This document shows, one piece after another, positions 45,501 through 52,821 of a DNA stretch of 64,000 nt. The first letter of the stretch is position 1. Each line of letters starts with the position of its first letter. Source of the DNA: Anisus vortex (Eukaryota > Mollusca > Gastropoda > Planorbidae); NCBI GenBank assembly GCA_949126835.1, contig CASBPS010000048.1:1129501-1193500 (forward strand), in the 5' to 3' direction. The position numbers and the translations under genes are program-made. The notes beneath the pieces were generated by a model. The model had not been told where the DNA came from, made no database searches, and was given only the letters and a program-made list of their open reading frames with translations.

Positions 45501-48500
45501 ATAGATTAGTTTGGACTATTGGTAACTGAAATATGTTGCTTATAGATTAGTTTGGACTATTGATATCTGAAATATGTTGCTTATAGATTAGTTTGGACTA
45601 TTGGTAACTGAAATATGTTGCTTATAGATTAGTTTGGACTATTGATATCTGAAATATGTTGCTTATAGATTAGTTTGGACTATTGGTAACTGAAATATGT
45701 TGCTTATAGATTAATTTGGACTATTGATATTAGAAATATGTTGCTTATAGATTAGTTTGGACTATTGGTAACTGAAATATGTTGCTTATAGATTAGTTTG
45801 GACTATTGGTAACTGAAATATGTTGCTTATAGATTAGTTTGGACTATTGATATCTGAAATATGTTGCTTATAGATTAGTTTGGACTATCGGTAACTGAAA
45901 TATGTTGCTTATAGATTAGTTTGGACTATTGATATCTGAAATATGTTGCTTATAGATTAGTTTGGACTATTGGTAACTGAAATATGTTGCTTATAGATTA
46001 GTTTGGACTATTGGTAACTGAAATATGTTGCTTATAGATTAGTTTGGACTATTGATATCTGAAATATGTTGCTTATAGATTAGTTTGGACTATTGGTAAC
46101 TGAAATATGTTGCTTATAGATTAGTTTGGACTATTGATATCTGAAATATGTTGCTTATAGATTAGTTTGGACTATTGATATCTGAAATATGTTGCTTATA
46201 GATTAGTTTGGACTATTGATATCTGAAATATGTTGCTTATAGATTAGTTTGGACTATTGATATCTGAAATATGTTGCTTATAGATTAGTTTGGACTATTG
46301 ATATCTGAAATATGTTGCTTATAGATTAGTTTGGACTATTGATATCTGAAATATGTTGCTTATAGATTAGTTTGGACTATTGATATCTGAAATATGTTGC
46401 TTATAGATTAGTTTGGACTATTGATATCTGAAATATGTTGCTTATAGATTAGTTTGGACTATTGATATCTGAAATATGTTGCTTATAGATTAGTTTGGAC
46501 TATTGATAACTGAAATATGTTGCTATAGATTAGTTTGGACTATTGATAACTGAAATATGTTGCTTATAGATTAGTTTGGACTATTGGTAACTGAAATATG
46601 TTGCTTATAGATTAGTTTGGACTATTGGTAACTGAAATATGTTGCTTATAGATTAGTTTGGACTATTGGTAACTGAAATATGTTGCTTATAGATTAATTT
46701 GGACTATTGGTAACTGAAATATGTTGCTTATAGATTAGTTTGGACTATTGATATCTGAAATATGTTGCTTATAGATTAGTTTGGACTATTGATATCTGAA
46801 ATATGTTGCTTATAGATTAGTTTGGACTATTGAAATCTGAAATATGTTGCTTATAGATTAGTTTGGACTATTGATATCTGAAATATGTTGCTTATAGATT
46901 AGTTTGGACTATTGATATCTGAAATATGTTGCTTATAGATTAGTTTGGACTATTAATATCAAAAATATGTTGCTTATAGATTAGTTTGGACTATTGATAT
47001 CTGAAATATGTTGCTTATAGATTAGTTTGGACTATTGATATCTGAAATATGTTGCTTATAGATTAGTTTGGACTATTGATATCTGAAATATGTTGCTTAT
47101 AGATTAGTTTGGACTATTGATATCTGAAATATGTTGCTTATAGATTAGTTTGGACTATTGATATCTGAAATATGTTGCTTATAGATTAGTTTGGACTATT
47201 GATATCTGAAATATGTTGCTTATAGATTAGTTTGGACTATTGATATCTGAAATAAGTTGCTTATAGATTAGTTTGGACTATTGATATCTGAAATATGTTG
47301 CTTATAGATTAGTTTGGACTATTGATATCTGAAATATGTTGCTTATAGATTAGTTTGGACTATTGAAATCTGAAATATGTTGCTTATAGATTAGTTTGGA
47401 CTATTGATATATGAAATATGTTGCTTATAGATTAGTTTGGACTATTGATATCTGAAATATGTTGCTTATAGATTAGTTTGGACTATTAATATCAAAAATA
47501 TGTTGCTTATAGATTAGTTTGGACTATTGATATCTGAAATATGTTGCTTATAGATTAGTTTTGACTATTGATATCTGAAATATGTTGCTTATAGATTAGT
47601 TTGGACTATTGATATCTGAAATATGTTGCTTATAGATTAGTTTGGACTATTCATATCTGAAATATGTTGCTTATAGATTAGTTTGGACTATTGATATCTG
47701 AAATATGTTGCTTATAAATTAGTTTGGACTATTGATATCTGAAATATGTTGCTTATAGATTAGTTTGGACTATTGATATCTGAAATATGTTGCTTATAGA
47801 TTAGTTTGGACTATTCATATCTGAAATATGTTGCTTATAGATTAGTTTGGACTATTCATATCTGAAATATGTTGCTTATAGATTAGTTTGGACTATTGAT
47901 ATCTGAAATATGTTGCTTATAGATTAGTTTGGACTATTGATATCTGAAATATGTTGCTTATAGATTAGTTTGGACTATTGATATCTGAAATATGTTGCTT
48001 ATAGATTAGTTTGGACTATTGATATCTGAAATATGTTGCTTATAGATTAGTTTGGACTATTGATATCTGAAATATGTTGCTTATAGATTAGTTTGGACTA
48101 TTGATATCTGAAATATGTTGCTTATAGATTAGTTTGGACTATTGATATCTGAAATATGTTGCTTATAGATTAGTTTGGACTATTGATATCTGAAATATGT
48201 TGCTTATAGATTAGTTTGGACTATTGATATCTGAAATATGTTGCTTATAGATTAGTTTGGACTATTGATATCTGAAATATGTTGCTTATAGATTAGTTTG
48301 GACTATTGATATCTGAAATATGTTGCTTATAGATTAGCTTGGACTATTGATATCTGAAATATGTTGCTTATAGATTAGTTTGGACTATTGATATCTGAAA
48401 TATGTTGCTTATAGATTAGTTTGGACTATTGATATCTGAAATATGTTGCTTATAGATTAGTTTGGACTATTGATATCTGAAATATGTTGCTTATAGATTA

Positions 48501-51500
48501 GTTTGGACTATTGATATCTGAAATATGTTGCTTATAGATTAGTTTGGACTATTGATATCTGAAATATGTTGCTTATAGATTAGTTTGGACTATTGATATC
48601 TGAAATATGTTGCTTATAGATTAGTTTGGACTATTGATATCTGAAATATGTTGCTTATAGATTAGTTTGGACTATTGATATCTGAAATATGTTGCTTATA
48701 GATTAGTTTGGACTATTGATATCTGAAATATGTTGCTTATAGATTAGTTTGGACTACTGATATCTGAAATATGTTGCTTATAGATTAGTTTGGACTACTG
48801 ATATCTGAAATATGTTGCTTATAGATTAGTTTGGACTATTGATATCTGAAATATGTTGCTTATAGATTAGTTTGGACTACTAATATCTGAAATATGTTGC
48901 TTATAGATTAGTTTGGACTACTGATATCTGAAATATGTTGCTTATAGATTAGTTTGGACTACTGATATCTGAAATATGTTGCTTATAGATTAGTTTGGAC
49001 TACTGATATCTGAAATATGTTGCTTATAGATTAGTTTGGACTATTGATATCTGAAATATGTTGCTTATAGATTAGTTTGGACTATTGATATCTGAAATAT
49101 GTTGCTTATAGATTAGTTTGGACTATTGATATCTGAAATATGTTGCTTATAGATTAGTTTGGACTACTGATATCTGAAATATGTTGCTTATAGATTAGTT
49201 TGGACTACTGATATCTGAAATATGTTGCTTATAGATTAGTTTGGACTATTGATATCTGAAATATGTTGCTTATAGATTAGTTTGGACTATTGATATCTGA
49301 AATATGTTGCTTATAGATTAGTTTGGACTATTGATATCTGAAATATGTTGCTTATAGATTAGTTTGGACTACTGATATCTGAAATATGTTGCTTATAGAT
49401 TAGTTTGGACTACTGATATCTGAAATATGTTGCTTATAGAATAGTTTGGACTACTGATATCTGAAATATGTTGCTTATAGTTATAGATTAGTTTGGACTA
49501 TTGAATTTTCATACAAAAATAAACAAAACTGTGTAAAAAGCAAAGGACAAAAAATTATTAAGAACCTTCTTTAAATCTTTTTCCCTCTGCTTTGGTCTGT
49601 TTACATTTCTCCGAACCAGCCAAGTCAACCAAATGAAACTTAACCTTGCAACAGTCATTTCTGCACATTAAAAGAAAAGTTCAGCAAAAATTGTTTCAAC
49701 AAGTCTTGAGAAAAAAAAACTTTTTTTACAATACTACAGTATCAGCAAAGTAACTTACACGTTGCTATTCTTCTCCTCAAGATTGACAGTAAATATTGCA
49801 TGAGACCTACTGGAGGTATTGTTCATTGCAGTGGCTCCAGTCGTTCGACTCTGAGAACCTTCACTTAAACACTTCATGGTTTCCTCAAAGCTTTTAACTG
49901 CCACCTCCTTTAATCCTTGGATCTGTGCAATTTTTATAGTAAAGTTAAGACTCAAGTTGATAATATATTTTATTCCTAAGCAATAAAACAATGATAAAAT
50001 TTAAAAAGAATGAGAAAATATTGTCTAACAATTTCAATTACATTTTTTTAAAATTACTTTATTGTGCAAATAATTAAAATTTAATGAAAAGCAGTTGGAC
50101 TTACTTTAATTCTGCCATTTGTTTCTTCTCTTATACTAAGTTGGTCTCTTTGTTGTGCAGGGCAGAGCAAATCCTTTAAGTCTCTATTATATATCTAAGA
50201 GAAATATAGGTCGATTTAGTGATAACATAATAATAAAAATGACACAAGATAATTTAAAATTGAACCGTTAAGTCAAACCTCCAGATAAGAAACAGTGACT
50301 GTGTATTCCACACTGTCATTGCCTTTGATAGTCTGGAAGATCTCTCTCAGAACTCTGGGTATCACACCCATACAGGCTTCATCTGCCTCCAGTGATTTCT
50401 TGTAACAGCCACCCATGGTGTATGTCTTACCAGATTCTGTCTGGCCATATACTAGTACTGTTGCATTGTAACCTAGGAGATAATAATAGAAATTCACATT
50501 GTAACCTAGGATGTAATAATATAATTCACATTGTAAGTTACTCTAGTATTATTAGTAATGTAAGGGAAGTTTTTGGTGACTTTGATTAACTTATTAAATG
50601 CAAACTAGAGACCGACCGATATTCCGATTCGGTTTCGGCGCCGAAAATAGGCAAAATTCCGTTTTTAACTTTCAAAGTTCAAAAAGTTGCAACTATTAAC
50701 CATACACTACTTATTGATACTTTCATTTAGTTAAACTGTTGCGAATTAATCTGTGTCAAGTAGGGATGTTAAACGAAAACTGGATTACGGGAGGAAATCA
50801 ATCATAATGGTGTCCCACGATTTATTCATCTTTTTATCTGAAGAAATATTTGTAAACCCTGTTTGATTAGCACAAACCAATTCCTTAACATTATATTCCT
50901 TGCAAACACTCGTTTGTCAGAGGCAACTAGTAGTTGTTTTGTTTTTTTCAAATTCTGAATATTGCTTGTGAATTTGCGATACAAGCACATACAACAGATA
51001 ATGCAGATGTTAACACTAGTCGTCGGTACAGACATTTGATCTACGTATTCGAAAATATAAAAAAAATGGAATTTCACACCAATGCTGACAGCTCCTTTAA
51101 CAGACAAACAGACCGATAGACGTAAGGTTGCGAGATACTTGAACTTCAAAAGGAGGACATTAGAGAGACAAAAAGAATGACATATTTAGTGTTTCACAAT
51201 CCACAATCAGTTCAGTTTTAATACATTAGCTGTCAATAATTGTATATTAGTAAAACTGACCCAACACTTTATTTAATTTAGACTGAGAAGCAGCTTGGGT
51301 AATTTAAAAAAACTATTTTGCAGAGCATGTAAGGTTCTTTTCAAAAACCGGATGTCTATCATCTCTAGATATATGTGTTTGGGATTTTTTTTTATTCTAC
51401 AAATATTCTTTTAATGTGTGTAACATATAGATATAACATCCACTGATTTATATTATAATTATAAAGGTCTAAATTCATGACACTACAGTTTTTGACTTCT

Positions 51501-52257
51501 GCTAATCCAAAATCAACTGTTTTTTTTTACAAAGATTTCACCAATGGTCTTTCGTATTATTTTTATAGTATAATCAATGCAAATTTGTATTTTCCAAACT
51601 ATAACTTACTTTGCCAGGGGGCGGAGAGGGGGAACAGAAAATGGGTAAAAAATCGGATAATTAGAACTGAAAATAGGTTTGGAGAAAAAAAAAGGATATA
51701 AACATCCCTAATGTGAAGTAGAAGACTGAAGATAATAATAACGGATTATTTAATCACTCCAAAAAATGGTTTACTCAAATAGACTTATAGAGTGCCCATA
51801 AACTAGTTAATATTACACATAAATGTGCAGTCTTTTCAAATCATTTGTTTCACATTTTCGGTTTCTTTTTCAGTTTCGGCCGAAGTTGTAGTTAAACTTT
51901 AGGTTTCGGTTTCGGCCAAAAATCAATGTATAATATTCAGTATGTTTTTGTTTTCGGCCGAAACTAAAAATTTTGTTTCCGTCTGTCTCTAATGCAAACA
52001 TTCACTGACAAAGTCCTACCTTGAAATATGCTGTTTACAAGAGGTGTGCATGCCTTTGAGTAGACATCAATCTGAGGGTCCGCTTGTCCGAATACAAAGT
52101 CATAGGTGAAAGGCCTATCTTTGCCTAGAATAACTTGTGGCTCTCCTGGGATGAGCTGTAAACAAGTCTGGCATCCTTCCTTTATCTCCTTTTCGATAAG
52201 CGGCCGAATTCGTAAAGCTACTAAGACTGGAATTGTTTTTCCTTTGTTATCTGGCAT
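385..52257 (-). CDS. KIF4: KIF4-like chromokinesin, 5' part of gene (exons 1-8, motor domain to start of stalk)
   Basis: Eight exons on the minus strand join in frame into about 423 residues, incomplete at the C-terminus. They hold a whole kinesin motor domain with an N-terminal position: RIRP strand 1 motif, P-loop GQTESGKT, switch I NNTSSRSH, switch II DLAGSE, then the [10 protein letters not shown] and [13 protein letters not shown] motifs and the VQQLQ neck. The order and wording fit the KIF4 family, plus-end-directed microtubule motors acting on chromosome arms and the spindle midzone. Introns lie at 50473-52019, 50195-50278, 49923-50104, 49661-49758, 3445-49565, 3186-3324 and 579-3009. 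Oddities are a Glu in the P-loop where KIF4 proteins usually have Gly, a weak exon 5 donor (GTTCTT) and a 46-kb intron 5. It could be a divergent KIF4 paralogue rather than the single orthologue; KIF21 or KIF27 fit less well. The motor has no stop, so I read it as a gene and not a pseudogene. Confidence 0.9.
731..863. repeat. 27-bp minisatellite, five copies
   Basis: The motif TTATTCTAGTGGTTTAAATT recurs at exact 27-bp spacing (TATTC at 736, 763, 790, 817 and 844) with only a few substitutions. It lies in intron 7 and ends where the CR1-like coding sequence begins, so it may be flanking sequence or an old insertion boundary. Confidence 0.85.
856..2970 (+). mobile_element. CR1/L2-like non-LTR retrotransposon, 5'-truncated and inactivated
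   Basis: Antisense to the kinesin gene inside intron 7. It codes for the linker and reverse transcriptase region of a CR1/L2-type ORF2 and lacks the endonuclease. Visible motifs are [62 protein letters not shown], the catalytic FADD and a C-terminal [17 protein letters not shown]. Lesions are a frameshift near 1085-1097, in-frame stops at 1998-2000 and 2127-2129, a frameshift in a T-run near 2320, and a deletion or frameshift near 2790. The 3' end is a short non-coding tail with GCGCTATATAAG and an ATT microsatellite (about 2956-2969) instead of poly-A, typical of this clade. A related copy lies at 52822-53577. Confidence 0.88.
3010..3185 (-). CDS. KIF4: Kinesin exon 7 (end of motor, neck)
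   Basis: Begins inside the Asp codon of [20 protein letters not shown] and runs through [20 protein letters not shown] to EIMRLNTL, 58 codons. [13 protein letters not shown] marks the end of the motor domain and start of the neck in KIF4. The acceptor is ACTTGCAG and the donor TTG|GTAATT, phase 0. The 3' tail of an antisense CR1-like LINE ends about 40 bp into the next intron. Confidence 0.92.
3325..3444 (-). CDS. KIF4: Kinesin exon 6, after the 46-kb intron
   Basis: Thirty-nine codons plus partial codons at each end, starting [18 protein letters not shown] after acceptor TTCAAATAG and ending [11 protein letters not shown] before donor CAAG|GTACAT. These are two of the most conserved motor motifs. 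KIF4 usually has GININRGL here; this gene has GVDINKGL. Its phase fits exon 5 across 46,121 bp of intron, which is the evidence that the whole tandem array is intronic. Confidence 0.9.
3445..3618. other. Intron 5, left end: no feature
   Basis: AT-rich intron sequence between the exon 6 acceptor and a SINE. I see nothing else in it. Confidence 0.5.
3619..3911 (+). mobile_element. tRNA-derived SINE with LINE-like tail
   Basis: The 5' part is tRNA-like, with TGAGTGGATAATG resembling box A and two box-B-like motifs, GGGTTCAATTC at 3672 and GGGTTCGAGCC at 3717. The body contains CCCTGTCGCCCTACAGGAG. It ends with GAGCGCACTGAGCGTGCTAA and then GCATGGATAGAAGCGCTATA before a T-rich run. From the second box B onward it matches the minus-strand copy at 60399-60622. 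The GCGCTATATAA ending resembles the CR1-like LINE tails in this window, which suggests shared retrotransposition machinery. Confidence 0.75.
3912..4115. other. Intron 5, between SINE and array: no feature
   Basis: Very AT-rich spacer with several A and T homopolymers. No repeat unit of the adjacent array can be seen before position 4116. Confidence 0.5.
17941..24748. repeat. About 10-unit (410-bp) higher-order repeats marked by type D units
   Basis: Units with AATATCAAAAATATG have GGAC at 17941, 18351, 18802, 19171, 21631, 22041, 22574, 22984, 23722, 24132 and 24748. Four of the steps are exactly 410 bp (10 units). The others are 9, 11, 13, 15, 18 and 60 units, and the 15-unit step contains one extra base. 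All other D-poor units here are nearly pure type B. Confidence 0.8.
26092..43731. repeat. Higher-order repeat zone within the satellite, marked by 47-bp units
   Basis: Units carrying an extra TTATAG occur at 26092, 27328, 30368, 32260, 32594, 34035, 35927, 36630, 38522 and 41726, plus outliers at 15712 and 49480. Spacing of 1,892 bp (46 units plus 6 bp) occurs three times: 30368-32260, 34035-35927 and 36630-38522. A second marker, GACTAATGATATCTG, at 28041, 31081, 33307, 34748, 37343, 39235 and 42439, gives spacings consistent with the first. Confidence 0.85.
49505..49565. other. Intron 5, right end between array and exon 5
   Basis: AT-rich remnant of 61 bp joining the last partial satellite unit to the exon 5 donor. 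There is no repeat similarity. Confidence 0.6.
49566..49660 (-). CDS. KIF4: Kinesin exon 5 (switch II exon), next to the satellite
   Basis: Thirty-one codons plus flanking partial codons. It contains [12 protein letters not shown], the switch II motif, then [13 protein letters not shown] of the microtubule-binding loop. The acceptor is AATGTGCAG. The donor reads GAAG|GTTCTTAA, weak except for the GT, but joining it to exon 6 gives [21 protein letters not shown] exactly as the family requires. The 45-kb tandem array ends at 49504, 62 bp past this donor. Confidence 0.88.
49759..49922 (-). CDS. KIF4: Kinesin exon 4 (switch I exon)
   Basis: Fifty-four codons plus two bases. It carries [20 protein letters not shown] followed by HAIFTV, which includes the switch I motif NxxSSRSH that senses the nucleotide gamma-phosphate. 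The acceptor is TTGCACAG and the donor GT|GTAAGT, phase 2. The stretch after [10 protein letters not shown] is shorter than in typical KIF4 proteins, which usually carry a longer charged loop before HLVDLAGSE. Confidence 0.9.
50105..50194 (-). CDS. KIF4: Kinesin exon 3
   Basis: Thirty codons in phase 0 at both ends, beginning [12 protein letters not shown] after acceptor TTTCTCTTAG and ending GRIK before donor GTAAGT. The IYNxxxxDLL motif is the conserved strand after VSYLE in kinesin motors, and the Cys-Pro that follows matches the KIF4 family. Both flanking introns are short (84 and 182 bp). Confidence 0.9.
50279..50472 (-). CDS. KIF4: Kinesin exon 2 (P-loop exon)
   Basis: It joins exon 1 in phase 1 to rebuild [20 protein letters not shown] and runs through [11 protein letters not shown] to VSYLE, 64 codons. 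The P-loop [13 protein letters not shown] binds nucleotide phosphate; Glu is at a position that is Gly in most KIF4 proteins, though the Walker A pattern GxxxxGKT still holds. The acceptor is CTCCTAG|GT. A second copy of the same junction, CCTAG|GTTACAATG, lies exactly 33 bp upstream and would add 11 in-frame codons without a stop. The donor is GAG|GTTTGA, a non-optimal GT site. Confidence 0.92.
50464..50510 (-). repeat. 33-bp tandem duplication of the exon 2 acceptor
   Basis: CATTGTAACCTAGG occurs at 50464-50477 and again at 50497-50510. On the gene strand each copy reads CCTAG|GTTACAATG, so two acceptors lie 33 nt apart. The inner one gives the family-standard protein. The outer would insert 11 residues rich in Tyr and Leu in frame. 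Confidence 0.7.
50606..51991. mobile_element. Non-autonomous hAT-like element with 8-bp target duplication, in kinesin intron 1
   Basis: Ends begin TAGAGACCGACCGA on the left and TAGAGACAGACGGA when the right end is read on the other strand, an imperfect terminal inverted repeat. The flanks ATGCAAAC at 50598-50605 and 51992-51999 are an exact 8-bp duplication, the hAT signature. Both termini are rich in TTTCGG and CCGAAA. The 1,386 bp hold no recognisable transposase; ORFs up to 107 codons inside have no family resemblance I can see. It makes up most of the 1,547-bp intron and ends 28 bp from the exon 1 donor. Confidence 0.8.
52020..52257 (-). CDS. KIF4: Kinesin exon 1 (start codon and N-terminal motor)
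   Basis: Encodes 79 codons plus one base: a short N-tail, the RIRP motif of motor strand 1, a PGEPQV segment typical of KIF4 and the FTYDFVF strand. It ends after IFQ at donor CAAG|GTAGGA. The chosen start, MPDNKGK, gives an N-terminus of the length usual in KIF4. In-frame ATGs also lie upstream at 52275, 52287 and 52299 with no stop between, so the true start could be up to 14 codons earlier. A 1.4-kb transposable element sits only 20 bp into the following intron. Confidence 0.88.
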
Positions 52258-52544
52258 TTCTGCAGATTCACACATTATTATAAACATGGAGATTATCAAA
52301 ACACTATTTTTCTAAGCAATTTGCATCAAAAAAGAAATGATATTAATTTTTAATGTATTGATAAAATTAGCCTTCTAATGCTAATTTATAAAAAGTTATA
52401 AATATAGGCTAAAATACTATTTACTTTTTTAAATAGGGTAATAATATACTAATAGTAGCAGTAGTAGGCAGTGCACTGTTCGGTAGACTCAGTACTGCAC
52501 ACAAATCACTCCCCTCTAAACTAAATAGCCTATATAGGTACAGG
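52258..52544. other. 5' flank of the kinesin gene
   Basis: Holds the alternative in-frame ATGs and presumably the 5' untranslated region. AT-rich beyond 52300. I see no convincing TATA box or CpG island and cannot place the transcription start. Confidence 0.4.
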
Positions 52545-52777
52545 CAGGGGCGAAGCCACAAGGGGGGCTGAGGGGATGGGGGCTTAGCCCCCCCCCCCTG
52601 GAATTTGAAAAAAAAGATTTTTTTCAACTGATTTTTTAAAAATATGCACTAAATTCGCAAAAAATTTGGTAAATCTTTGTCACGCGAAAGTTTAGCCCCC
52701 CCTGGTATTTGGTAAATATTTGTCACGCGAAAATTCAGCCCCCCCCCCCCTGGAAAAAATTTCTGGCTTCGCCCCTA
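52545..52777. mobile_element. hAT-like MITE, 233 bp, with perfect 8-bp target duplication
   Basis: Terminal inverted repeats are CAGGGGCGAAGCCA on the left and TGGCTTCGCCCCTA on the right, 13 of 14 matching. GGTACAGG flanks both sides (52537-52544 and 52778-52785). The interior is non-coding, with long C-runs and two related segments sharing TTTGTCACGCGAAA. The CAGGGGCG-type ends are typical of hAT elements. Confidence 0.88.
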
Positions 52778-52821
52778 GGTACAGGTAGGACTAAATGTCA
52801 ATATTATCAATGATATATATA

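Larger units (their letters stand above)
4116..49504. repeat. 45-kb tandem array of a 41-bp satellite (about 1,106 units) in kinesin intron 5
   Basis: Every unit contains GATTAGTTTGGACTA and then a variable core and TGAAATATGTTGCTTATA; the period is 41 bp and all units run the same way. The core has two main states: ATTGGTAACTG (type A) and ATTGATATCTG (type B). Type C has CTGATATCTG. Rarer forms are AATATCAAAAATATG (type D), GAAATC, GATAAC, TGAAAATTG and a 47-bp unit with an extra TTATAG. Types A and B alternate irregularly at 4.1-13.0 and 42.9-46.1 kb. B nearly alone fills much of 13.0-19.4, 21.0-26.6 and 46.1-48.7 kb. B/C mixtures with 47-bp units dominate 26-42.9 kb. Units at both edges are full and undegraded. 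No ORF of 60 codons or more occurs on either strand. I do not recognise the family. Confidence 0.98.

Noticed and set aside
4116..49504. CRISPR-like regular repeat
   Set aside because: There are no unique spacers: the whole 41-bp period is repeated. The setting is a spliced eukaryotic gene and no cas-like genes are present.
4116..49504. Centromeric satellite or telomere
   Set aside because: The unit has no CENP-B-box-like motif or telomeric TTAGGG-type run, and it lies between exons of one gene. A centromere role cannot be supported from sequence alone.
4116..49504. Repeat-encoded protein in the array
   Set aside because: Units contain TAG/TAA in all frames on both strands and no ORF of 60 codons or more occurs.
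50826..51149. 107-codon minus-strand ORF in intron 1
   Set aside because: It lies wholly inside the hAT-like element, has no recognisable domain and does not fit the kinesin reading frame.
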